Source: Olavius sp. associated proteobacterium Delta 1 (GTDB lineage: Bacteria; Desulfobacterota; Desulfobacteria; Desulfobacterales; JAFDCJ01). From it: 33,580 bases of DNA. The stretch covers positions 1 through 33,580 of the forward strand of contig CACVKW010001050.1 of the NCBI GenBank assembly GCA_902749685.1, read 5' to 3'. Both the position numbers and the translations under genes were made by a program. The notes under the pieces are model-generated. The model made no database searches. It was not told the DNA's origin and saw only the letters and a list, made by a program, of their open reading frames with translations. Shown here in pieces: positions 24,709-32,289 of the stretch (positions are counted from its first letter, which is position 1; every line of letters starts with the position of its first letter).

Positions 24709-25063
24709 TTAATCCGATAATTTATCCGCCTTGAAAAGTTCCACTTGCCGGATTCTAACGGTTCTCTTGAAAATTGAGGTATGTTGTGTAGGCGAAGGAC
24801 GGCTGATAAATTATTTTATTGATTTATTTCATCCTTATCCGCTAATTAGTGATTGAACGAAAACAGATGCAAATGAGTTGTTGGGTTTCGCCCTTAAAAT
24901 TGACCAATTTCTAAATGTCTCAATTTTTTAGGCCAGTCCGCCAGAGGCGGAGAAACTCAGCAATGCCCTGATTTCCACTATCAATCGGTGTGCTAAATAG
25001 CTGTCGATTATCCAACATCCAGTATCCAGTATCGAGTTTCCAGCATCCAGGATCCAGTAATAA
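24709..25063. other. Gap before the potassium channel gene
   Basis: 355 bp without a gene. It holds the TCCGCC-AGA-GGCGGA hairpin (24937-24951) and a heptamer tract (25010-25058) that reaches almost to the next start codon. Confidence 0.65.
25010..25058. repeat. Tandem heptamer tract (7 units)
   Basis: ATCCAAC, ATCCAGT, ATCCAGT, ATCGAGT, TTCCAGC, ATCCAGG, ATCCAGT run without a break. The unit is the same as at 2515-2542 and in the right part of 26412-26477. The tract ends six bases before the start codon at 25064 and so occupies the place of a ribosome binding site. Confidence 0.85.
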
Positions 25064-25735
25064 ATGGCACAAAAAACTTCCACTTCTTTACTTGAATTTT
25101 TATCCAGGCACCGGATCGTAATGTTACTGGCCGCTATTTTGGGCATGATTATCGGGAGTCCGTTTTTAGACGACATATTTCATTATGCGGTAATTCCGGA
25201 CATATTTATCACGATTATCTTTATTTTGGGAATATATGCGATCAGCCATAAAAAGTTGCATATATATATCGCGGTGGCGCTGGCAATCCCGATGTTTATC
25301 GGCGTCTGGTCCGCTTACATCTTTAAATCTCCCTATCTGGCTGTGCTAGGTCATTTCTTTGGCGCGCTTCTTATCGGTTTTGTCATCGGTCTGCTGATAA
25401 AACTTGTATTTAATGAGAAAGAGATTACTAAAGAAGCTATTTTTGCTGCCGTGGTTGTCTATTTATTGATGGCCATGATGTGGTCAAATGCATTTTTAAT
25501 ACTTGAGTTTTTTTATCCCGGTTCTTTTTCTATCCCCGAGAGCCCGTCCCTTGATCCATTTCAATTTCTTTACTTTAGCTTTGTTACGATTACCACGCTG
25601 GGCTACGGTGATGTTGCCCCCTTGACGCATAAGGCCAGTTCGCTGGTAATTCTTGAGGCGGTTACCGGACAGATATACCTGGTCGTGATTGTTGCATGGC
25701 TGGTGGGGATGTACGTTTCGCGGAGATCAAAATGA
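25064..25735 (+). CDS. Ion channel protein with potassium selectivity filter
   Basis: A 223-residue membrane protein. Four hydrophobic segments (about residues 17-36, 43-61, 66-84, 91-115) come first. Then a two-helix channel module follows: outer helix (about 124-150), pore loop with the filter TTLGYGDVAP (177-186) and inner helix (about 195-218). The filter TLGYGD is the hallmark of potassium channels. The first four segments lack the arginine-rich S4 of voltage sensors, so gating is unclear, and no RCK/TrkA domain follows the last helix. The start codon is preceded by a heptamer tract and not by a recognisable ribosome binding site, so weak or leaderless translation is possible. Confidence 0.85.
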   Translation: MAQKTSTSLLEFLSRHRIVMLLAAILGMIIGSPFLDDIFHYAVIPDIFITIIFILGIYAISHKKLHIYIAVALAIPMFIGVWSAYIFKSPYLAVLGHFFGALLIGFVIGLLIKLVFNEKEITKEAIFAAVVVYLLMAMMWSNAFLILEFFYPGSFSIPESPSLDPFQFLYFSFVTITTLGYGDVAPLTHKASSLVILEAVTGQIYLVVIVAWLVGMYVSRRSK

Positions 25736-25741
25736 AGGTGT

Positions 25742-25756
25742 TCCGCCACAGGCGGA
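25742..25756. repeat. GGCGGA hairpin (third copy)
   Basis: TCCGCC-ACA-GGCGGA, the same six-base-pair stem as at 7198-7212 and 24937-24951 with a different three-base loop. It lies seven bases after the channel stop codon. Confidence 0.7.
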
Positions 25757-25775
25757 TCAGTGTTCAGCGCCGCCG

Positions 25776-25799
25776 CTGGCCTGAAAAGCGGCCAGTTAA
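25776..25799 (+). terminator. Possible weak terminator after the channel gene
   Basis: CTGGCC (25776-25781) pairs with GGCCAG (25790-25795) around an eight-base loop, but only TTAAA follows. It may be a plain hairpin. Confidence 0.3.
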
Positions 25800-25886
25800 A
25801 TCAGAAAAGAAACTTGGGTATTATAGATTCATATCAGGGCGGTTGCAGGCGATCTAATTTGATTCTTTTCGTCCTCGTCCTCGTGA

Positions 25887-26267
25887 ATCAGAATTTTATC
25901 GAGGACGAGTACCAGGACGACGACGAAGTCCGTACCCGACGGCACTGTATATGAAGGTCAATGGCAGTTTCGCGAAAGAAACGGGCAGGGGACCTTGACC
26001 TATCCGGATGGCAGAAAATATGTTGGAGCGTTTAAAGGCGACCAGCGCCACGGTCAGGGGACCATGCTTCTTTCCCGATGGCCGCAAATACGTGGGAGAC
26101 TTCTTATCCGGCAAGAGAACCGGCAGCGATACCATGACCTATCCCGCGGCCGCAAGTACACCGGTGAATTTAAGGATGGTCAAATAACCGGGCAGGGCGC
26201 CATGACCTATTCTGATGGGAAAAAGATGGAAGGAACCTTTAAAAACGGGGAGCTTGTGGGAAACTGA
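25887..26267 (+). pseudogene. MORN-repeat protein gene with two compensating frameshifts
   Basis: The frame open from 25887 encodes MORN motifs (YxGxxxxGxxxGxGxxxxxDG) at about 23-residue spacing: VYEGQWQFRERNGQGTL, then PDGRKYVGAFKGDQRHGQGT. The motif then vanishes and continues in the +1 frame (26071-26145: PDGRKYVGDFLSGKRTG). It returns to the first frame at 26148 (GRKYTGEFKDGQITGQGAM, then SDGKKMEGTFKNGELVGN). One extra base near 26068-26073 and one missing base near 26146 explain this. No ATG, GTG or TTG with a ribosome binding site starts the frame, and an in-frame stop lies at 25884. MORN repeats often bind membranes or scaffold proteins. The gene is either decayed at its 5' end or affected by two sequencing errors. 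Confidence 0.7.
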
Positions 26268-26269
26268 AT

Positions 26270-26477
26270 GGAAGTGGGAAGTCGGAATGCGGAAGTCGGA
26301 AAAACGGCATAGCGCAGAGCGCTGATGCAGGGTAGGATACTGAGATGCAATGCCAGATTTCCTGCCTTGCGCCGTGAGCCCTGCGCCGTGAGCCTTTTTT
26401 TTTCAATCCACCACCTTATACCCTGCACCTTATACCTGATACTGTGAATATCCAGTAGCCAGGATCCAGCCACCAGC
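26270..26477. repeat. Heptamer tracts on both sides of the MORN-SBP gap
   Basis: Left: GGAAGTG, GGAAGTC, GGAATGC, GGAAGTC, GGAAAAA (26270-26304), starting two bases after the MORN stop. Right: CACCTTA-type units (26412-26439) followed by ATCCAGT-type units (26450-26477), ending at the stop of the next gene. Between them TGCGCCGTGAGCC is repeated twice (26374-26394 region). The arms here do not share a unit. Confidence 0.68.
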
Positions 26478-26478
26478 C

Positions 26479-27306
26479 TTATTTCAGTTTCTTCAGCCAA
26501 TTCCCCTCGGCAAACCACTTCAGCTTCAGCTCATCCAGGATACCGCTGCCTTCGATATTGTTCAGCGTATTGCGGGTCCAGTTCATCAGTAACGGATCAT
26601 TGGCCGGGATTGCGATGCCGATCGGCTCATAGGTTAACTGCGTGACGACCGAGAGCAGGCCGGCTTCCGGATAGCGGAAGACGGATACGACGCAAATGGG
26701 ATAATCGGCGATCATGGCATGCGCCTTATCCTGCAGCACCATGTCCACGGCTTCGTCATAATCCCCGGTGGTGAACAGGGTCGTTTTATCCAGGAAGGCT
26801 TCGGCAAATGCCTGGCTGGTTGAGCCTCTAAGCGCCACAATTTTCGTATTGGGGTTATTGGCGTCTCTGGCCTCATCTGCATAGGCGATGGTTTTTACTT
26901 TGGTGAGAAACGCTTTGCCCGAAATAAAATAGGGGCCGATAAAAGCCACCTTCCGATTCCGTTCAGGGGTGATGGTCATGCCGGACAAAACCATGTCGAC
27001 CTCTCCGGTCTGCAGCGCCGGCAGCAATTCGTTGAAAGGCTTGGTAACAAACTTTACCTTGACGTTCATCGCACTGGCCAGCATTCTGGCAAGATCGGGT
27101 TCGAGGCCAAAGATTTCACCGTCTTTGGAAGTCATGTTCAAGGGCGGCATGTTGCCCATGGTACCCACGATCAGCTCGCCTCGCTGCTGGATGCGATCGA
27201 GCACCGGGGATGCGGATGTACTGCTGGAACCCTGCTGCATCTGGGCGCAGCCGGTAAAAAAGATGAAAGCCAGAACCGAAACCAGGGTAACTTTTGCAAA
27301 CTTCAT
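26479..27306 (-). CDS. ABC-transporter solute-binding lipoprotein, amino-acid type (SBP family 3)
   Basis: A 275-residue lipoprotein. The start at 27306 (MKFAKVTLVSVLAFIFFTGC) is chosen because AGGAG lies seven bases upstream. A longer open frame to 27414 runs into repeat DNA. The lipobox FTGC marks the lipidated cysteine. The mature part has the family 3 pattern: ELIVGTMGNMPPLNM, GLEPDLARMLASAM, ELLPALQTGEVDMVLSGMTI, TPERNRKVAFIGPYF, a hinge region with LRGSTSQAFAE, and a second lobe with GIAIPANDPLL. Such proteins capture amino acids or related small molecules. No permease or ATPase gene is beside it, so its transporter is elsewhere or it is an orphan sensor. Confidence 0.88.
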   Translation of the reverse strand: MKFAKVTLVSVLAFIFFTGCAQMQQGSSSTSASPVLDRIQQRGELIVGTMGNMPPLNMTSKDGEIFGLEPDLARMLASAMNVKVKFVTKPFNELLPALQTGEVDMVLSGMTITPERNRKVAFIGPYFISGKAFLTKVKTIAYADEARDANNPNTKIVALRGSTSQAFAEAFLDKTTLFTTGDYDEAVDMVLQDKAHAMIADYPICVVSVFRYPEAGLLSVVTQLTYEPIGIAIPANDPLLMNWTRNTLNNIEGSGILDELKLKWFAEGNWLKKLK

Positions 27307-27335
27307 TCTCATTCTCCTCAAATTAGATGGTTTAA

Positions 27336-27522
27336 CCCTAATTGAGCGAAGCCCAATCAGCAGGTATTGGGTATTGGCTATCAGGAAATGGTTTGGTGGC
27401 CTTGCGTAACTCATTTTAGATGGCCCTTGCGGGTGACATATTAAAAATCAAACCCATTCCTTAAAACCAATACCCAGTACCAGATACCGAGTACCCACCA
27501 ATTGAGTTTCACTCAATTGGGG
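27336..27522 (-). mobile_element. MITE-like element, complete copy
   Basis: A 187-bp sequence with imperfect inverted ends: CCCTAATTGAG at the left and CTCAATTGGGG at the right, each continued inward by TGGGTATTGG-type heptamers. It is flanked by TTTAA on both sides (27331-27335 and 27523-27527), possibly a target duplication. From 27522 leftwards it is about 95% identical over 134 bases to 33446-33579. It has no coding capacity. It lies 29 bp upstream of the lipoprotein start and could affect its promoter. Confidence 0.8.
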
Positions 27523-27632
27523 TTTAATTTAAATTCTGATTAACATATATTACGTTTTATCTTCCGATTTTTTCGAGATTAGGATGTTGAAAATGTATTC
27601 ATCATATTATAATTGTAAAGTTAAAAGCAGTG

Positions 27633-29285
27633 CTATTTTCTCATTTCTTTGAAGGCATTGATCAATCCGTCGGTAGACGCGTCATGGGCGGCAACCGGTT
27701 TGTCATCTTGCATTTCGGGCAGAATCCTGCTGGCCAACTGCTTGCCGAGTTCTACGCCCCATTGGTCGAAAGAAAAAATATTCCAAATAACACCCTGGAC
27801 GAAGATTTTATGCTCATACATTGCAATCAGGCTGCCTAAGACCCGTGGGGTCAACTGCTTGAATAATATTGAATTGGTTGGTTTGTTGCCGTTGAATATT
27901 TTATGAGGCGCTAGCTTTTCAACTTCAGCATCTGTTTTACCGGCTGATTTCAATTCTGCGATTACTTCTTCACTGGTTTTGCCGTTTAAGAGGGCCTCGG
28001 TTTGGGCAAAAAAATTGGACAGCAGGATGTTGTGATGCTGGCCGAGCGGATTATGGCTGATAGCCGGTGCCAGAAAATCCGCCGGTATCAACTTGGTTCC
28101 TTGATGAATCAGCTGATAGAAGGCATGCTGGCCGTTGGTTCCCGGCTCTCCCCAAATAATGGGACCGGTCTGATACTCAACCGGTTTACCCTGCCGGTTG
28201 GTGGACTTGCCGTTGCTTTCCATGTTTGCCTGCTGGAAGTAGGCGGGAAATCGGCTTAGGTACTGATCATAGGGCAATATCACCTCTGTTGCGGCGCCGA
28301 AAAAATTATTGTACCAAATGCCGATCAAAGCCAGTATCACCGGAATGTTTTCTTCAAATGAAGCCTCTCTAAAATGCAGATCCATTTCATGGGCGCCTTG
28401 CAGCAGATCGATAAAGTTGTCGTATCCGATATAACAGGCAATTGACAAGCCAATAGCCGACCACAGTGAATATCGTCCGCCGACCCAGTCCCAGAATTCG
28501 AACATATTGTGAATATCGATACCGAATTCTCGAACTTTGGCGTCATTGGTAGACAGGGCCACAAAATGCTTTGCCACATGGGATTGATCCCGGGCGTGCT
28601 TTAAAAACCAATTTCTGGCACGGTAGGCATTGGTCATGGTCTCCTGGGTGGTAAAAGTTTTTGAGGCAATCATAAACAGGGTTGTTGCCGGATCTAATTG
28701 CTTCAACGTTTCCGCGATATGGGTTGCATCGATATTGGAAACGAAATGAACAGTTAAATCGGGATCAGCATAAGGTCGCAATGCTTCGGTGACCATCACC
28801 GGGCCCAGATCCGATCCTCCGATGCCGATATTGACAATATCGGTGATTTTTTTACCTGTATAGCCCTGCCACCCGCCGGATCTGACTTTGTTGGAAAAAT
28901 CCTCCATTTTCTGCAGTACCCGATTGACCCGGGGCATGACATCCTGGCCGTCGACCATGATGGGTGAATTTGATCTGTTGCGCAACGCGATATGCAAAAC
29001 CGGGCGGTTTTCGGTCTCATTGATTATATGCCCGTCGAACATGCCGGCCACGGCCTCTTTCACCCCGGTTTCCCGGGCCAGTTCGTTAAGCAGCTCGAAA
29101 GTTTTTGCCGTTATCCTGTTTTTGGAATAATCCACCAGAATGTCGTTGATTCGGATATGAAAGCGCTCAAATCTTGCGGGATCTTCCGCAAAAATATCCT
29201 TCATATGAACATCTTTAATTTTTTCATAATGGTGCCTGAGCTTTTGCCAACTCATGGTTCGGGTCGGGTTGATTTTTGGCAGCAT
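27633..29285 (-). CDS. pgi: Glucose-6-phosphate isomerase
   Basis: A 550-residue cytoplasmic enzyme that interconverts glucose 6-phosphate and fructose 6-phosphate. Family stretches in order: NIGIGGSDLGPVMVTEAL, ASKTFTTQETMTNA (sugar phosphate binding), FWDWVGGRYSLWSAIGLSI, GEPGTNGQHAFYQLIHQG and the C-terminal SFDQWGVELGK. The length is that of the long bacterial and eukaryotic type. AAAGGAGG lies eight bases upstream of the start, one of the best in the window. It is divergent from pgl, with 184 bp between the starts. Confidence 0.97.
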   Translation of the reverse strand: MLPKINPTRTMSWQKLRHHYEKIKDVHMKDIFAEDPARFERFHIRINDILVDYSKNRITAKTFELLNELARETGVKEAVAGMFDGHIINETENRPVLHIALRNRSNSPIMVDGQDVMPRVNRVLQKMEDFSNKVRSGGWQGYTGKKITDIVNIGIGGSDLGPVMVTEALRPYADPDLTVHFVSNIDATHIAETLKQLDPATTLFMIASKTFTTQETMTNAYRARNWFLKHARDQSHVAKHFVALSTNDAKVREFGIDIHNMFEFWDWVGGRYSLWSAIGLSIACYIGYDNFIDLLQGAHEMDLHFREASFEENIPVILALIGIWYNNFFGAATEVILPYDQYLSRFPAYFQQANMESNGKSTNRQGKPVEYQTGPIIWGEPGTNGQHAFYQLIHQGTKLIPADFLAPAISHNPLGQHHNILLSNFFAQTEALLNGKTSEEVIAELKSAGKTDAEVEKLAPHKIFNGNKPTNSILFKQLTPRVLGSLIAMYEHKIFVQGVIWNIFSFDQWGVELGKQLASRILPEMQDDKPVAAHDASTDGLINAFKEMRK

Positions 29286-29469
29286 ATATAAAGCCTCCTT
29301 TATGTTGGCAACTGGGAAGTTTTACCCTCTTCGACTGATTTTCGGCTGCAAGGTTTTACTTTTAAATTTTCATACTTAGATTAGAATATTAATCCAAATT
29401 TGAGTCATTCAATTTAGGTTTAACTTAGTCACTGATATCTTCAAGTCAAATAATGCAATTCCATACAGA

Positions 29470-30243
29470 ATGGCAAAAAAAAATCTGCATGTTGAGATTA
29501 AGGTAGTAAAGGATCTTGACGAAATAAGTCGAACAGCCGCCGACGTGGTCATACATCAGGCAAACGAGAGGGGATCTTCCAGCGGTCCTTTTACGCTCGC
29601 ATTATCCGGTGGCTCCACACCCCGTTTGCTGCACAACCGTCTAAGCCTTGAAGCCTCTAAAATGAGCAGACGGGCATGGAAAAATTTCCATTTCTTTTGG
29701 GGTGACGAACGCCATGTGCCAGCGGAACATCCACAAAGCAATTACCGCATGGCCTGTGAAACTCTGTTAAATTCAGCGGCGGTTCCCGCGCAAAACATTC
29801 ACCGGGTGTACGCGGAAGAGCCCGATGCTGTCATTGCCGCAGAAAAATATGAGCGGGAATTACAATCATTCTTTAATCTGAACACCGGTCAATTGCCGCG
29901 CTTAGACTGTGTTTTACTGGGTGTCGGAACGGATGGTCACACAGCTTCGCTTTTTCCCGCAACAAACGCGCTAAAAGAAAAAAGGCGGCTTGTGGCCGCC
30001 AACCGGGTTGAAAAATTTCAGACTCACCGCATCACCATGACGGTGCCCGTATTCAACAATGCCGCGCTTATAATTTTTCTGGTCAGCGGCAAACAAAAAG
30101 CGCCAGTCCTCAGGGAAATCCTCGAGGGCGATAATCGACCTGATCTTCTGCCGGCCCAGCTCATCCGGCCGACTAATGGGCGTTTGATCTGGCTTGTGGA
30201 TCAAGCCGCGGCCGGCTGTTTGTCAGACTCCCTTAAAGTATAA
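29470..30243 (+). CDS. pgl: 6-phosphogluconolactonase
   Basis: A 257-residue enzyme that hydrolyses 6-phosphogluconolactone, the second step of the oxidative pentose phosphate pathway. It is of the NagB/DevB type: ALSGGSTPRLLH near residue 43, NFHFFWGDERHVP..HPQSNYRM and LDCVLLGVGTDGHTASLFP. Length is typical. Glucosamine-6-phosphate deaminase is excluded by the GVGTDGHTASLFP form. No ribosome binding site is evident before ATG 29470. Gnd follows after a 486-bp gap on the same strand. Confidence 0.94.
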   Translation: MAKKNLHVEIKVVKDLDEISRTAADVVIHQANERGSSSGPFTLALSGGSTPRLLHNRLSLEASKMSRRAWKNFHFFWGDERHVPAEHPQSNYRMACETLLNSAAVPAQNIHRVYAEEPDAVIAAEKYERELQSFFNLNTGQLPRLDCVLLGVGTDGHTASLFPATNALKEKRRLVAANRVEKFQTHRITMTVPVFNNAALIIFLVSGKQKAPVLREILEGDNRPDLLPAQLIRPTNGRLIWLVDQAAAGCLSDSLKV

Positions 30244-30729
30244 TATTAAAAATTGGAATGGATTCTATTATAAAGATCTAAATAAGACAGGATAAAAAGG
30301 ATCATCAGGATTAATTGTTTCATCATCAATTTCCAGAAGAAATTGGTGAATCCGAATCCACTTTCGGTGGAGAGAAAGTTGCTGTACCGTGAGATCCACC
30401 GCCCTTGAACCTTACTATTGGAGCAGTGGCCGAACCAACATACTTTTGGCCGTATACATTAGCGACGAGCTATGCTTTCTATTGCGTATCTCGCCCGAGG
30501 CGATCGTGTATTCTTTGTTTCTTCCGGAAACAAAGAATAACAAATCCAGTAAATCCTGTTGATCCTGTCTAAAATTAACAAGATAAAATCGAATCCATTC
30601 ATTTAATGCTTTAAATGCAACATATCGATCATAACCGACATCCTAACCGAACACCTTGGTTGAACAGCCCATAATTTTTTTATCTCGTAATTCTTTAACA
30701 AGCAATTGAACAAATGAAAGGAAAATCGC
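30244..30729. other. Gap between pgl and gnd
   Basis: 486 bp without a gene. It is mostly taken up by the 345-bp fold-back element at 30256-30600. The remaining 129 bp before gnd hold its ribosome binding site and presumably its promoter. Confidence 0.65.
30256..30600. mobile_element. MITE-like fold-back element with nonamer arms
   Basis: Outer ends GAATGGATTC (30256-30265) and GAATCCATTC (30591-30600) are exact inverted repeats. Inside them the left arm has GACAGGATA, AAAAGGATC, ATCAGGATT (30286-30312) and the right arm AATCCAGTA, AATCCTGTT, GATCCTGTC (30543-30569), the same nonamer inverted. The core contains a perfect 13-base-pair hairpin (30509-30521 with 30527-30539). No coding capacity is seen. 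Confidence 0.78.
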
Positions 30730-32184
30730 ATGAACCCGAAATGCGACATTGGTTTGATCGGTCTGGCCGTTATGGGCCAGAATTTGATACTGAATATGGC
30801 CGATCACGGTTTTCAGGTGGCGGCCTATAACCGCACCACCCAAAAAGTTGATGAATTTTTGGCCGGTCCTGCCCGCCACAATTCCATCGTCGGATGTCGC
30901 ATACCTGAAGAATTGGTGCAGCGCCTCAAACGCCCCCGGCGATTAATGCTGATGGTCAAAGCCGGGGAGCCGGTGGATCAGACGATTCAACAGTTTGCGC
31001 CTTTGCTGGAAGCCGGCGATATTATCATCGACGGCGGGAATTCCTATTATGCAGACACCGAGCGCCGCCTTAAAACACTCGAGTCCCGGGGCGTTTTATA
31101 CCTGGGAACCGGCGTTTCCGGGGGAGAGGAGGGCGCCCGCCACGGTCCGAGCATCATGCCCGGCGGGTCGGCCGAAGCCTGGCCCCATCTTAAGCCGATT
31201 TTTCAAACTATCGCCGCTAAAGTAGGACCCAACAATGACATTCCCTGCTGTGAGTGGGTGGGGGCGGGCGGTGCCGGCCATTACGTCAAAATGGTACACA
31301 ACGGCATTGAATATGGCGATATGCAGTTGATATGTGAAGCCTACAGCCTGTTGAAAGAAGGCCTGGACCTTTCCAACGACGACCTGTATGAGGTATTTGC
31401 GGATTGGAACCGGGCAGAGCTGGACAGCTATCTGATTGAGATTACCCGGGACATATTCTCTGTGAAGGATCCTGAAACGGGTAACACGCTGGTGGATATG
31501 ATTCTGGACCGGGCCGGTCAAAAAGGAACCGGTAAATGGACCAGCCAGTTGGCCCTTGACCTTGGGGTGCCGACCACCCTTATCACCGAAGCGGTTTTTG
31601 CCCGCGTTCTTTCATCCTTTAAAGAAAAACGTGTTCGGGCCAGCAAGATTCTTTCCGGCCCCCCAATGGCCATTGAAAAGTTTCGTGAAACGGCTGATGT
31701 CCGACAGTTTATCGAGTCGGTGCGCCAGGGATTGTACGCTTCCAAGATCTGCAGCTACGCCCAGGGTTTTCTCCAACTGCAGGCTGCCTCAGAGGAAAAG
31801 GCCTGGGATTTGAAATACGGAGAGCTTGCGATGCTCTGGCGTGGAGGCTGTATTATCCGCGCGGCCTTTCTTGAAAAAATAAACCAGGCCTTTGACCGCG
31901 ATGTCCATTTGGAAAATTTGCTGCTTGATGACTACTTTAAACAGGCGGTGGATGTGCGCCAGGACGGCTGGCGGTGGGTGGTCAGCACCGCCGCCCAAAT
32001 AGGGATCCCCGCACCGGCTTTCAGTGCGGCGCTGAGCTTTTATGATGGATACCGCAAAGATCGCCTGCCCCAAAACCTGCTGCAGGCCCAGCGCGATTAC
32101 TTTGGCGCCCACACTTATGAACGAATTGACCGGCAAGGGGTTTTCCACACCGACTGGCAAAAACTGCGACGGAAACCTAATTAA
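30730..32184 (+). CDS. gnd: 6-phosphogluconate dehydrogenase (decarboxylating)
   Basis: A 484-residue enzyme that converts 6-phosphogluconate to ribulose 5-phosphate and CO2 and reduces NADP+. The Rossmann fingerprint is IGLIGLAVMGQNLILNMADHGF (about residues 7-28). The substrate-binding signature is VGAGGAGHYVKMVHNGIEYGDMQ, with the catalytic lysine in HYVKMVHN. The C-terminal helical domain includes GTGKWTSQLALDLGVPTTLI and ALSFYDGYR. It is the long form of about 480 residues, which usually prefers NADP+. AAAGGA lies seven bases upstream. With pgi and pgl it gives most of the oxidative pentose phosphate branch. Confidence 0.96.
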   Translation: MNPKCDIGLIGLAVMGQNLILNMADHGFQVAAYNRTTQKVDEFLAGPARHNSIVGCRIPEELVQRLKRPRRLMLMVKAGEPVDQTIQQFAPLLEAGDIIIDGGNSYYADTERRLKTLESRGVLYLGTGVSGGEEGARHGPSIMPGGSAEAWPHLKPIFQTIAAKVGPNNDIPCCEWVGAGGAGHYVKMVHNGIEYGDMQLICEAYSLLKEGLDLSNDDLYEVFADWNRAELDSYLIEITRDIFSVKDPETGNTLVDMILDRAGQKGTGKWTSQLALDLGVPTTLITEAVFARVLSSFKEKRVRASKILSGPPMAIEKFRETADVRQFIESVRQGLYASKICSYAQGFLQLQAASEEKAWDLKYGELAMLWRGGCIIRAAFLEKINQAFDRDVHLENLLLDDYFKQAVDVRQDGWRWVVSTAAQIGIPAPAFSAALSFYDGYRKDRLPQNLLQAQRDYFGAHTYERIDRQGVFHTDWQKLRRKPN

Positions 32185-32289
32185 CCAGCGGGATTGAATA
32201 TTGAATATTTAAGGAATTCTATCATTAAAATTTCAAACTGCACTTTATGACCATCGACCATCGATTTTCGACATTTCGCCGCTAAGCGG
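32185..32289. repeat. Short heptamer pieces between gnd and the kinase gene
   Basis: TTGAATA occurs twice in tandem (32194-32207), and ACCATCG twice (32250-32263), followed by ATTTTCG. A CCGCTAAGCGG palindrome (32280-32290) lies at the kinase stop codon without a T-run, so it is only a possible terminator for the converging genes. Confidence 0.5.

Noticed and set aside
26479..27414. 311-residue version of the solute-binding protein starting at 27414
   Set aside because: The extra N-terminus is repeat DNA. A lipoprotein signal with a well-spaced ribosome binding site starts at 27306.
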